Shown: one piece after another, positions 54,565 to 64,000 of the stretch
Position numbering within the stretch: position 1 is the first letter of the stretch
Layout: each line of letters starts with the position of its first letter
NCBI GenBank assembly: GCA_029204225.1
Contig: MU831882.1
Coordinates: 34,607-98,606, forward strand
From: Diphasiastrum complanatum
Taxonomy: Eukaryota; Streptophyta; Lycopodiopsida; Lycopodiales; Lycopodiaceae
Length of the DNA stretch: 64,000 nucleotides
Direction: 5' to 3'
The notes under the pieces: model-generated
Told to the model about the DNA's origin: nothing
Seen by the model: the letters and a program-made list of their open reading frames with translations, nothing else
The model's database searches: none
Position numbers and translations under genes: made by a program

Positions 54565-56822
54565 TCATTCTTGGTGTTGTAATAGATGATGAGCTACTTC
54601 AATGTGTTTGGTCCTTGCATGCCTTGCATACCAAGACCTTGGTGCTTGTTTCAATCCATAGAGACTTTTGAGCAAAAGACAAACTTTTGATTCATCACCT
54701 TCTTTCACAAAACTTCGAGGTTGCTCCATGTAAATCTCCTCCTCAAGGTAACCATTGAGAAATGCATTAGAAACATCAAGCTGGAACATACTCCAATTGT
54801 GAAAACATGCAAGAGATATAAGTATTCGGATTGTTACCATCTTTGCATGAGACTCCTTGATTTGTGCATCATCCAAGTTAAACTTCTGATCTTCATGAAA
54901 GATCACATCTCTATTAACAACATTCTTGTTAGTAGAAGGAAGATATACTTTGTATGCTTTTTTAGTGGATGCATATCCTACAAAAATTTCCACTAGGATC
55001 TTCCTTCTTCCTATTCTCTAGAGGCACATGCACAAAGCATACACAACCAAAAATCCTAAGATGATCTACCTTAGGCTTTTTCTTATACAACATTTCAAAT
55101 GGTGTTTTTCCTCCTATTGCAAGATTTGGAATCCTATTACAAAGATAGTTTTCACATGCAACTGTCTCTCCCCAAAATTCTTTAGGCAGAGAAGCTTCTA
55201 GCCTAATTGCTTTTGCATATTGACACAAAGTTCTATTTTTTCTCTTAGCAACTCCATTTTGCGGAGGAGTAGATGAACAAGAAAACTCTCTTTGAATGAC
55301 CCCTCTCTCACATAAGTCTTTAAACCTATTGGAAGTGTATTCTCCTCCACTATCACTTCTCAAAGCTTTCAACTTGAAAGAAAACTGCTTTTCTACATAA
55401 TCTTTGAAAGTAAGAAAAACGTCATAGACCATGGCTTTTGAAGACAACATATAGATCCAATAATATCTTGTATAGTCATCTACAAAGGAAACAAAGCAAT
55501 TTGCTCCTCCTTTGCTCTTAGTTGATGAGAAATGAACATCAGAGTGCACTAGTTCAAATGGTTGCTTTGTTTTGATGCTTGATCTAGGAAAAGGCCTTCT
55601 ATGTGATTTTGCCAGCACACAAGCTTCACAAGGTAGAAGCTCCTTTGACGGTGTCTTTGGTAGTCCAACAACTTTTCCTTCCTTGACCATAGATTGCATG
55701 GCTTTGAAATTGGGATGACCCAATCTCTTGTGCCACAGATCCTCCTGTAGAACCTTGGTCTCATAAGCAATATCTAAAATGTTAGCACTCTCCTAGAATC
55801 TAGTTTGTACAACTTACCAATTCTAGATCCTCTAGCAATAACTTCATTTTCTCTTGAGATTATACACTTTTCAACTTGAAACTTGACATCCAATCCACTA
55901 TCAAACAATTGTCCTAAACTAATAAGATTCTTGGTCAATCTAGGAACATAAAGTACATCATGTAAGCAAAAAGATTTTGATGATGATGCATGCAGTGGAA
56001 TACTACCTATTCCTTCAATCCTATACTCTACATCATTAGCAGTATAGATTGATCTTTTTGCACCTAGATATGGCATGAGACTAGTGAAAGAGTTCCTAGA
56101 ACTAGATATATGGGAACTAGCCCCACTATCTATCCACCAGACTTCTTCATTCTTAAAAGGAAAAGATGAAAAGGTAGACATCATTAATGAATCCTCTCTT
56201 TCACTCTCAACACCCTCACACTCATCCTCATTAGTAAGGTTAGCTTGCTTAGATTGGTTCTTCTTCTTGAAACAGTTTGATGCATAGTGTCCTTTCTTGC
56301 CACAGAAAAAACACTTGATCTTTGACAACTTCTTCTTGCCACTGGATGTTGCAGCTTGTGAGGATTGATCCTCACCACCTTCATTGGCTTTGTCCTTCTT
56401 GAAGTGTTGTTGTCCTTTGCCCTTGCCTCTGGACTTGTCTCTGATGAAGAGTGCTTTGTCATCTCCACCATCTTTCAATGAAAGTCTGTTGATCCTCAAC
56501 ATCTTGTTCTCTTGTCTGCTTTCTTCAGCAATGAGAACACCTTGCTGTGTCTCCAAGGATGGAAGATCCTCCTTGACAGAATAAGTCTGCACAATATTGT
56601 CATACTCATCTCTAAGTCCATTTAGGACTACTTGAACAAGTTCAGTGTTCTTAAGAGCATCACCAATACCAGCTAACTCTTGATGAAGATCCTTAACTCT
56701 CATGACATATGATGAAGCACTCTCATCTACTCTCTGATAACTTAGAAATATTTGGTTTCTAAGTGTAAGCAATCTAGAAGTATTCTTGATTTCATAGATT
56801 GTTTTTAGAGTATCCTAGAATG
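54565..56822 (-). pseudogene. Copia gag-pol with internal deletions and an integrase Glu-to-Lys change
   Basis: On minus, gag (from about 56822) has DTLKTIYE and LTLRNQIF, a CCHC knuckle CFFCGKKGHYASNC, and protease DSGASSHI. Integrase (55723-54962) has MGHPNF, CEACVLAKSH, HSDVH and RSDSGGEY, but the catalytic Glu of GVAERKNR is Lys (GVAKRKNR). After a frame change come GYASTKKAYKVY and VIFHED. The linker is deleted, since KESH joins AKMVTIRIL directly. RT reaches SLYGLKQAPRSWYA and then jumps into RNase H ARTKHIEVAHH, removing YVDD and most of RNase H. The second junction has the repeat GCAAGG on both sides, so a microhomology deletion is likely. Confidence 0.93.
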
Positions 56823-56834
56823 TGATTGGATGTT

Positions 56835-57591
56835 AATGAGTTTTCAAACTAAAACTCAACATGGATGCAAGTGTAAGCAAGCACAAGGCAAGTTTAGTTG
56901 CCAAAGGATATGCTCAAGCTAGGGGCATAGACTATGAAGAAACATTTGCACCCGTGTCCAAGATGGTCACCATAAGGTTATTTCTAGCATTTGCTTCACA
57001 TTTTGGTTGGATGCTTTTCCAAATGGATGTTTCTAATGCATTCCTTAATGGTTATTTGGAGGAAGACATCTTCATGGAGCAGCCCCAAGGCTTCATCAAG
57101 CTCGGGATGGAAGGTAAAGTATGTCATCTTCAAAGGAGCTTGTATGGCTTGAAGCAAACATCAAGGTCTTGGAATTCAAGACTCAATGATTTTCTAGTTT
57201 CTATTGGATTCACTCAAAGTGAGTATGATCCTAAAGTTTGATGTAAATGGCATTGTAATTTTATTGATTTATGTAGATGACATCATACTTAGTGTTGATA
57301 ACATTGATGGCATTGAGAAAATCAAGAAAAATCTATCTCTAGAATCTAAGATGGTAGATCTTGGTCAACTTCACTTTAGAGTTGAAGGTCATGAGTTTAG
57401 TTGTTGTTCCACTCCTTTATAATGACAACATTTCAGTCCAACACCTTACAACCAACCCAATCTTCCATGCAAGGTCAAAGCATATTGAGATCTCTCATCA
57501 TTTCGTGAGAGAAAAGGTGCAATCTAAGGAGATATTTGTGGAGCATGTGGCAACTAGTGAATGTGTAAAGACCACTAGGGAAAACCCCTAA
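56835..57591 (+). pseudogene. Copia RT-RNase H fragment, plus strand, internally deleted
   Basis: From about 56843 the frame reads MDASVSKHKA, LVAKGYAQARGIDYEETFAP, DVSNAFLNGYLEEDIFMEQP and SLYGLKQTSRSW. A shift near 57235 leads to LLIYVDDIILS and LGQLHF. The frame then passes straight to DNISVQHLTTNPIFHARSKH, IEISHHFVRE and HVATSECV, so the first two thirds of RNase H are missing. It stands head to head with the minus-strand gag at 56822. Confidence 0.9.
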
Positions 57592-57639
57592 GATGAGGAT
57601 AGGAAAACACAACATGAAACATGTAGGAGTAAAACCAAC

Positions 57640-57760
57640 AATTTACAACCAGCTACTCACCTCAGTCCAATGGTGAAGCTGAACAGAAGAATCGAACATC
57701 CATCGAAAGTGCCAAGAGCATGCTGGCCGAACAAAAAGAACCTATTGAAGAGATAGAACT
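57640..57760 (+). pseudogene. Copia integrase catalytic fragment of another lineage
   Basis: About 35 codons read TSYSPQSNGEAEQKNRTSI then ESAKSMLAEQ. This is the region around the third catalytic residue (Glu) of integrase, where other copies here read TPPQNGVAERKNRTL. The lineage differs from its neighbours. Confidence 0.8.
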
Positions 57761-57799
57761 TTTGATGATGCAAGCTTCAAGGGAATAGTCCCTACTCCA

Positions 57800-58863
57800 A
57801 TTTTTCACTCTTGATCACTTGCAATATATATGGAATTCTTAATTCCTTCATAAGGCATAATAGATGAAAAGGAATCCTTGGAGCTAGACATATGGGATGA
57901 TGCTCCACTGTCAATATACCAAGAGTCATCCTTCTTGAAGGTGGAAGAGGAGAAGCTTGATGCCATAAGAGAGCCTTCTCCATCACTTGCAATAAAGTCT
58001 TCTTTCTCATGAGAGATGTTGGCTTGCTTGAATTGGTTCTTCTTCTTGAAGCGATTGGTGGCATAGTGGCCCTTTCTTGCCACAAAAGAAGCACTTAACG
58101 TTCTTTTTATTCATGCTTGAAGTAGAATCTTGAGAGGAATCCTCCTCCTCTTCATCTTGGTCTTTTGCTTTGTCCTTAGAGAAGTGTTGGTGTTGCTTCT
58201 TGCTCCTCTCTTTGTGCTTGTTCTTGGCAAATAAAGCTTTGCCATCACCAATATGATTGAGGGATAATTTGTCCATCCTCAAAAGCTTGTTCTCATGCCT
58301 TGACTCTTCAGCTATAAGAACACCTTGCAATGCCTCCAAGCTTGGTAGCTCTTCCTTGATAGCATAGGATTGGACAATATTGTCATAATCATCTTTCAGG
58401 CCATTGAGTATGACTTGAACTAGCTCACTTTGTTTGATAGGATCTCCAATACAAGCAAGCTCCCTTTGGATGTCTTTGCCTCTCAAATACATAATTGGTT
58501 GCACTCTCATCACTCCTTTGATAGCTTTGGAATATTTTATTCCTTAGAGTGAGGAGCCTAGAGGTATTCTTGGCCTCATAAATAGCTTTGTGAATCCCAA
58601 GCTTGCTTGGCCAAGTTGCAATCACCAATCTCTCTCAAAATCTCATTAGAGACATTCATCTTAATATAATGAAGAGCCATCCTAGCTCTCTTCTTGTACT
58701 TTTGTACTTCTTGAAGGATTTGAGGCTCCTCCTCAATCCCAAGTACAATGTCCATCACATATTGAAGTATCAAGATTGACTCCATTCTAACCTTCCAAAT
58801 AGAAGAGGTGGAGGTCAATAGTCTTTCACTAGATTCCAATACGTAGGAACCCATGGATGCCAT
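57800..58863 (-). pseudogene. Copia gag and protease start, 3' truncated
   Basis: MASMGSYVLESSERL starts at 58863, followed by WKVRMESILILQYVMDIVLG and ALHYIKMNVSNEILREIGD. Frame changes occur near 58600 and 58500, then DIQRELACIGDPIKQ, a Lys/His-rich linker and an acidic stretch. The CCHC knuckle near 58075 is shifted, and its last Cys is Arg (HYATNRF). Protease DSGASSHM follows. The sequence stops at about 57800. The part 58287-58540 recurs at 18387-18645. Confidence 0.9.
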
Positions 58864-59431
58864 CAAAAGTAGGGAAGACTCCTTGTAATGAGACAATATG
58901 TCATGTACTTTTACTACATCCATGCTTATCAATGCATCAGAATATCCATTGTAAGCTTTGTAGGCCCAAAAGGAGCTATTAGCCTTCAGAACAAGGCGGT
59001 TCTCTCTTTAGGCCCTTCAAAGTAATAAATAAGGATAGTAGGCCACTAAGGGCCCAATGTAGGCTAAATAATGCTTAACAAGGTTTAACTATCCTTCAAG
59101 ATAGTTATGTTTAGTTAAGTGAGAGCATTGTCTATAACTAGGCAAGAGACATCATTTTGTGAATCTTTTGGCTCATTTGCAAGTGAGAGCTTCTAGCTTC
59201 CTTGTGAATGTGAGCCATAGGGATCTCCATTGCTAGATCTCATGTGCCCTATCTACATGCTCATTTACATTGCTTTGTACTCTTCTTTTCATTACTAATG
59301 TGATTCCATTGAGATCTCATTGTTTCTAGCTTCCTATGGATATGCTATCTTGAATGATTTGCACTTTTCTTGCTCTTAGCTTTACTTCCATTGTAATTGC
59401 TATTTGCTTAGATTTGGCACATAATATTTCT
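58864..59431 (+). mobile_element. Probable 5' LTR of the gypsy element (left border approximate)
   Basis: The sequence before the primer binding site at 59432 should be the LTR. A possible start is TGTAAGCTTTGTAGGCCC near 58950. From 59227 it is shared with 18646 onward. The 3' LTR is outside the window, so neither border nor target duplication can be confirmed. Confidence 0.5.
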
Positions 59432-59443
59432 TGGTATCAGAGC
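59432..59443 (+). promoter_or_regulatory. Primer binding site of the gypsy element
   Basis: TGGTATCAGAGC, a perfect initiator-Met site, as in the truncated sister copy at 18860-18871. Confidence 0.9.
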
Positions 59444-60248
59444 ATATATCCATGATTCATGATGATTCTATGAGAATTCCATTAGATTTGATGAGTTTAT
59501 TGTTTTTGTAGCTTTCTTTTTGCTAGTTTTTCAACTTTGAAATTTTCAGTTCTGTTCAGACAAATTTTTGACATTCAATTTCGTTTTTCATTTCTAATTT
59601 GATTCCATAGATTTGTAGAGCTTTTTTCAACTTTAGTTTTCACCAATTTTCAAGCCAATTGGATAAGAGATCCAACAGTTATTGCACTTTTCCCAAGAGT
59701 TGTCAAAATAGGTGACTAGGATTTTGCTTTCACTTGATTTGAGTCTTTCAGATCTGATCTGAGCTTTAATTTCTAGTTTCTATCCATAGGATTTTAAAAC
59801 ATTGTCTTAGCTTTGATCTGATCCATATGGCAGGTCATTTGGATTGGTATCCAAAAAGTTATGACAATTCTTGATTTGTAGCTCTAGTTTTGTTAGTTTT
59901 CTTTCTTCAAAAATTTTAGTCCTGTTCTGTTGCTAGTTCGATCTATCAAATCACATTTAATCATTGATCTGATACTATAACCTCATAGATCTTGTTTTCA
60001 GATTTTCAGAGGTACTAAGTTTGTGTGATTTGGATCAATATTGAGTAAGTTATGATCAAATTTGTGGAGATGGGTCAGAATTGCCAGAATTTTGAATTTT
60101 TTTTTTGTGGATTCTTTCCAAGTGAGAGAGAAGCACTTCAGTTTTCAATTCTGAAGTTTCATGTCCTTTGTAATTTTTCTCGATTTTTTCAATTTGAAGT
60201 TTGATTTAAAAAAAAAACCAAACCTAACCCTACCTACCTACAGCCCTA

Positions 60249-60289
<41 letters not shown>

Positions 60290-60831
60290 GCAGAGATCAC
60301 GATCCTCCTGCTATGCTTTGCGTTTCTGAATGGATTGCCTAGTTTTTGGGTTGCTGTTGCTCGTCTGCCTACGATCAGCGGAAGTGAAGGTTTTTTTACT
60401 TCTTGGGAGCTCTATCTTGTTTGCCCACGATCCTTTTCCTTACAGAGCAAATTGTGTGGAAGAGCTTCGTGTTTCTGCGATGGCGTACTAGAGCTTGTCG
60501 CATTCCTGCGCGCTTTCTTCCTCGGCATTGGAACGTGCAAGCTATTTGATCACTTGTTTATTTGTGTAATAATTCTTGTACTTTTTGCCTTTCTGGAGTT
60601 AATAGTGGTCGAACAACTTTCTTGCTCCTGGTTCGTGGTCGTTCTAACGCTCTCTCTCTCATTGTGCAATTGCCTTATGAAATTTCTGGTTCCACGATCT
60701 TCTTGGTATTCAAATCTAAACGTGGATCTCCTTTGAGAAAGAAAAGAAGTCCACAATTTTGGTCTGCTTGCAGACGGATTGCTCACTCTCACCATGGCAA
60801 TCTGATTCCTCAAAATCGACAAGATGATGAG
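59444..60831 (+). other. Gypsy leader with (CT)19 at 60251-60289
   Basis: This is an untranslated leader of about 1.4 kb between primer binding site and gag. It contains an AT-rich first half, a CT microsatellite and a GC-richer second half. Frames across it (for example a hydrophobic Ser-Leu repeat frame at 60161-60736) depend on the microsatellite length and are not credible genes. Confidence 0.75.
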
Positions 60832-61880
60832 ATGAGATGGACAAAATTGTTTGATAGCCTAGCTGGTAGGCAAGACAAACTAGCGGGAGCTAATCAGAGA
60901 TCTAATGAGCCATCTACATCGTTTCGACTACCATCTCCATCACAAAATGTAACATCTTCTCAGGATGTACGAAGAATTGACATGGACAGGGGAAAACAAG
61001 TATCACAGACTAATATTGAATATCCAGTCAGACTTGAAACTGATAGGGGCATGTTTGAACAACGAGTGCAACACTCCATGAGACTTTATGAACAACGGGA
61101 CCACTTTGATACTCGGGAGTACAAGGATAAGATAAACATTCCAAAATTCAATGGTGACTTTAAGACCCTTGACATTGAGGAGTGCTTGGATAAATTAGAT
61201 CGTTACTTTGCTCTGTTCAATAGAGATGATCGAGTTAAAATCACTTTTGCTACGATCCACTTCGAAGAACCAGCTTACGAATGGTGGAAGCGAAGGGAGA
61301 ATAGATTATCAACAGAGGAATGTAATGCCAGATATTGGAGCTGATGTAGCATCACGCTTTTGTACTAATCTTGATCAAGCTATGCGGGTGGCTCTTAAAC
61401 TTGAGCCTAAATATGCTAGTAGGTGGTCGACTAAATCAGGAGCACCCAAATATGAAGTTAATGGATGAGAAGCTGAGCGGAATTCCTATATCTGTCGACA
61501 TGATAAGGAAAGAAACACAATCCTCCAGTACCTGACAATTAAAGAAGCTGATAGGAGGAATAGTGGTAAGAAACAAATGAGCAACATGAGGCCAAGCCAT
61601 AGGTGAATATTGTTAGATCAAAAGCAGAGATAGATCGACTGCGGCATCAAGGCTTGTGTTTCACTTGTAAGCAAAAATGGAAACCAGGGCATAAGTGTGA
61701 CAAAGCTAAGTTTGCAGGGATTTTCCTTGATTGTTGAAGATGACGAAGATGATGCTAGCACTTTTTCAGAGAATGTCATTGACACTCAGCTGCCGCAAAG
61801 TGATGAAGGAAAGGAAGACACCTCATCTGATGAGGAATCACCAAACCATCAATCAGACCATAGATAGCAGGAAAGATCCA
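60832..61880 (+). pseudogene. Ty3-gypsy gag
   Basis: The likely start is the ATG at 60832 (MRWTKLFDSLAGRQ). The gag core reads DKINIPKFNGDFKTLDIEEC and LDKLDRYFALFNRDDRVKIT, then YEWWKRRE, until a TGA at about 61342. The frame continues after a shift (ADVASRFCTNLDQAMRVALK). A zinc knuckle of the CX2C...KWxPGHxC type (CFTCKQKWKPGHKC) lies at 61657-61698, followed by an acidic stretch. Several stops break it. Confidence 0.88.
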
Positions 61881-61897
61881 TTAGGAGGGATCAAAAA

Positions 61898-64000
61898 GTG
61901 GAACTATTGAATATATCTTTAAATGCTTTCAATGGATCCCATTCTAACAAAATCTTCCATGTGCAAGTGTTAATTAATGGAAGGAAAGTATTTTGCTTAA
62001 TAGATAGTGGTAGTACGCATAACTTCTTTAATTGTAGGCCATTACGAAGCTGTGGATTAGCATCTTTGGGTCATTGTGATAAGATGAGAGTCCAGATTGC
62101 CAATGGAGTAACCATTCCTTGTAATAACATCACTCCAGTAGTGAAATTACAAATGGAAGATTATAATCTTAAAACGAGTTTCCATATTGTGGAGTTGGGT
62201 CCAATGGATGTTATACTAGGGGTGGAATGGCTTAAGACCTTGGGAAATGTAACAATCAACTTTGATCAAGGACTGATGAGCTTCAGACAAGGAGAACGCC
62301 AATTTGAACTACACAACGTTCAATCTACTCAATCACATTTAACTTTGCAGCTAAATTCTGTAGAGAAGGCTCAAAGGTTGTGTAGATCAAATGTGGAAAT
62401 GTTTGTGCTCAGGATTGAAGAAGTTGAAGGACAAGTCAAGGAAGTAAAAACAAAACCATTGGCCAGGGTAAAACAAAGTGTGAAAGATCCGAAAATTCGG
62501 AAGATCTTGGGTAAATTTTTTGATGTGTTTGCTGATCAGTTACCCAAAGAGGAACCTCTTACCAGATTCGTGGACCATCTCATTGAATTGGGATCGAGGA
62601 CTAAACTGGTCAATTTACCACCTTATAGACTATCAAAGGCCAAAAAAGAAAAAGTCCATAAATAGGTTCAGGAGTTACTCTCACAAGAATTTATTGTTCG
62701 AAGTAAATCACCTTTTGCCTCTCCTGTGTTGCTGGTTAAAAAGAAGGATGGAACATTCAAGATGTGTATTGATTATCGAGCTCTTAACAAAGTGACCATC
62801 AAAAACAGATATCCAATCCCTAGAGTGGATGATTTGTTGGATGCGTTAAAGGGAGCTAGCATTTTTTCAAAGATAGATTTATGTTCAGGATACCATCAAA
62901 TTAAGGTCAAAGAAGAGGATCAGCATTAAACAGCTTCTGAACTGACAGGGGACATTATGAACTCAAAGTTATGTCGTTCGGATTACCTAATGCTCCTGCC
63001 ACTTTTCAAGCTCTTATGAATCAAATTTTTGAACCTTACCTTTATTTGTTTGTGTTGGTATTCTTTGACGACATCTTGATATATAGCAGGAACATGGAAG
63101 AGCATGCGAAACATTTGGATACAGTTTTAAGTATTCTTTGAGAATACAAGTTGTTTGCAAAGATAACCAAATGTGAATTCGCTCGAGATGAGGTGGAATA
63201 CTTGGGACATATTGTGTCCAAGGAGGGAATCAAGGTGGACCAAAAGAAGATTGAGGTTATCAAGAATTGAATTCACCAAACAACATTAGAGAATTGAGAG
63301 GATTCATGGGTTTAACATCTTATTATAGAAGATTCATTTAGGACTTCTCAAAAGTGGCAGTACCGCTTACCCATCTTCTGAGAAAGGACAAGTTTGAATG
63401 GAATGAGAAAACTCAGATGGCTTTCAAAGCTCTTAAGGAATCATTGGTAACAGCTCCGTTACTAGTGCAATCCAATTTCAACTTACCTTTCATGGTTACA
63501 GTTGACGCTAGTGGCACAGGATTGAGAGCTATTTTGAGCCAATCAGATGGAGTTATTGCTTATGAAAGTAGGAAACTCACTGATAAGGAAGCGTCATATC
63601 CTACTCATGATAAGTTGGCAATTGTGCATACTCTTAAGAAATGGGGACACTATTTATATGGTTTTAAATTCTTGACTAAAAGTGACCATCATAGTCTGAA
63701 ATATTTCTTGAGCCAAAAGCAATTGAATGACAAGCAGAAGAGATGGTTATCACAGGTTCAATCTTATGATTTTAACATTGAATATCTAAAATGAAAGGAC
63801 AATGTGGTTGCAGATGCATTATCGAGAATATGGCCTTTGCATATGAATGCATCATCAAAATCTATAGAGGAATATGTGGCATACTTGGCGGAACATCAAA
63901 ATGAAATTTTGGATCATCCTCTAATGGAAGAGCACAGAATGTTGTGGTCAAATTTGAGATTCGACACAATCTCCGCAATAACTGCATTGAGTGTAGATTG
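61898..64000 (+). pseudogene. Ty3-gypsy pol: protease, RT, RNase H (continues beyond window)
   Basis: Protease at about 61950-62290 has LIDSGSTHNFF and VILGVEWLKTLG. RT at about 62560-63260 has [48 protein letters not shown] and [11 protein letters not shown], with the catalytic Asp pair present, then CEFARDEVEYLGHIVS. RNase H at about 63354-63830 has VTVDASGTG, SRKLTDKEASYPTHDKLAIV, SDHHSLKY and DNVVADALSR. In-frame stops occur near 62663, 62927 and 63140, plus a shift near 63270, so this copy is dead. Integrase would follow outside the window. The initiator-Met primer site suggests a chromovirus-type lineage, but no chromodomain can be seen. Confidence 0.92.

Noticed and set aside
60161..60736. 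191-codon hydrophobic frame in the gypsy leader
   Set aside because: The Ser-Leu run is the translated CT microsatellite, whose length differs in the sister copy and would shift the frame. It lies upstream of the real gag.

Overview
This 64 kb window is plant nuclear DNA, almost certainly from a seed plant with a large, repeat-rich genome. It is AT-rich and nearly all recognisable coding sequence belongs to transposable elements: Ty1-copia and Ty3-gypsy LTR retrotransposons with plant-type initiator-Met primer binding sites (TGGTATCAGAGC), a CACTA transposase remnant, a Mutator-like non-autonomous element and a small TA-flanked inverted-repeat element. The TE density fits a gymnosperm, but nothing in the sequence proves the clade.

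Layout. 1-3.9 kb: 3' part of a frameshifted copia element with its 3' LTR. 5.6-9.2 kb: copia debris on both strands. 11.1-13.3 kb: the one convincing host gene, a single-exon DUF740/OCTOPUS-like protein on the minus strand, with duplicated sequence on both flanks. 13.3-18.1 kb: low-information AT-rich DNA with degenerate direct repeats and microsatellites. 18.1-20.1 kb: a chimeric block (antisense copia gag plus sense gypsy 5' region) that recurs at 58.3-60.6 kb. 20.2-28.8 kb: a broken unknown gene on the minus strand, split by a complete copia element (20675-27105, 655-bp LTRs, TSD AGATC) and by a 980-bp Mutator-like fold-back element (27381-28360, 9-bp TSD). 29.1-35.7 kb: two damaged gypsy elements facing each other, one with a 355-bp TIR element in gag and a local inversion in RT. 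35.7-39 kb: no assignable content. 39.0-45.3 kb: a minus-strand gypsy gag-pol, truncated by an LTR, invaded by a copia gag piece and followed by another LTR. 47.2-48.2 kb: CACTA TNP2 remnant. 48.2-58.9 kb: a mosaic of copia and gypsy pieces, including a solo LTR with target duplication. 58.9-64 kb: 5' part of a gypsy element running off the window.

Only the 1317-codon polyprotein at 21325-25278 appears able to function. Its two LTRs are almost identical, so its insertion is recent. Every other retroelement carries frameshifts, stops, deletions or lost catalytic residues. The nesting gives a partial insertion history: the unknown gene is older than both of its insertions, the 31-35 kb gypsy is older than its TIR element, and the 51-53 kb gypsy is older than the solo LTR. 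The palindrome CACACGTGTG or its variant CACACATGTG recurs about twelve times, mostly inside copia LTRs, and is the clearest shared regulatory-looking signal.
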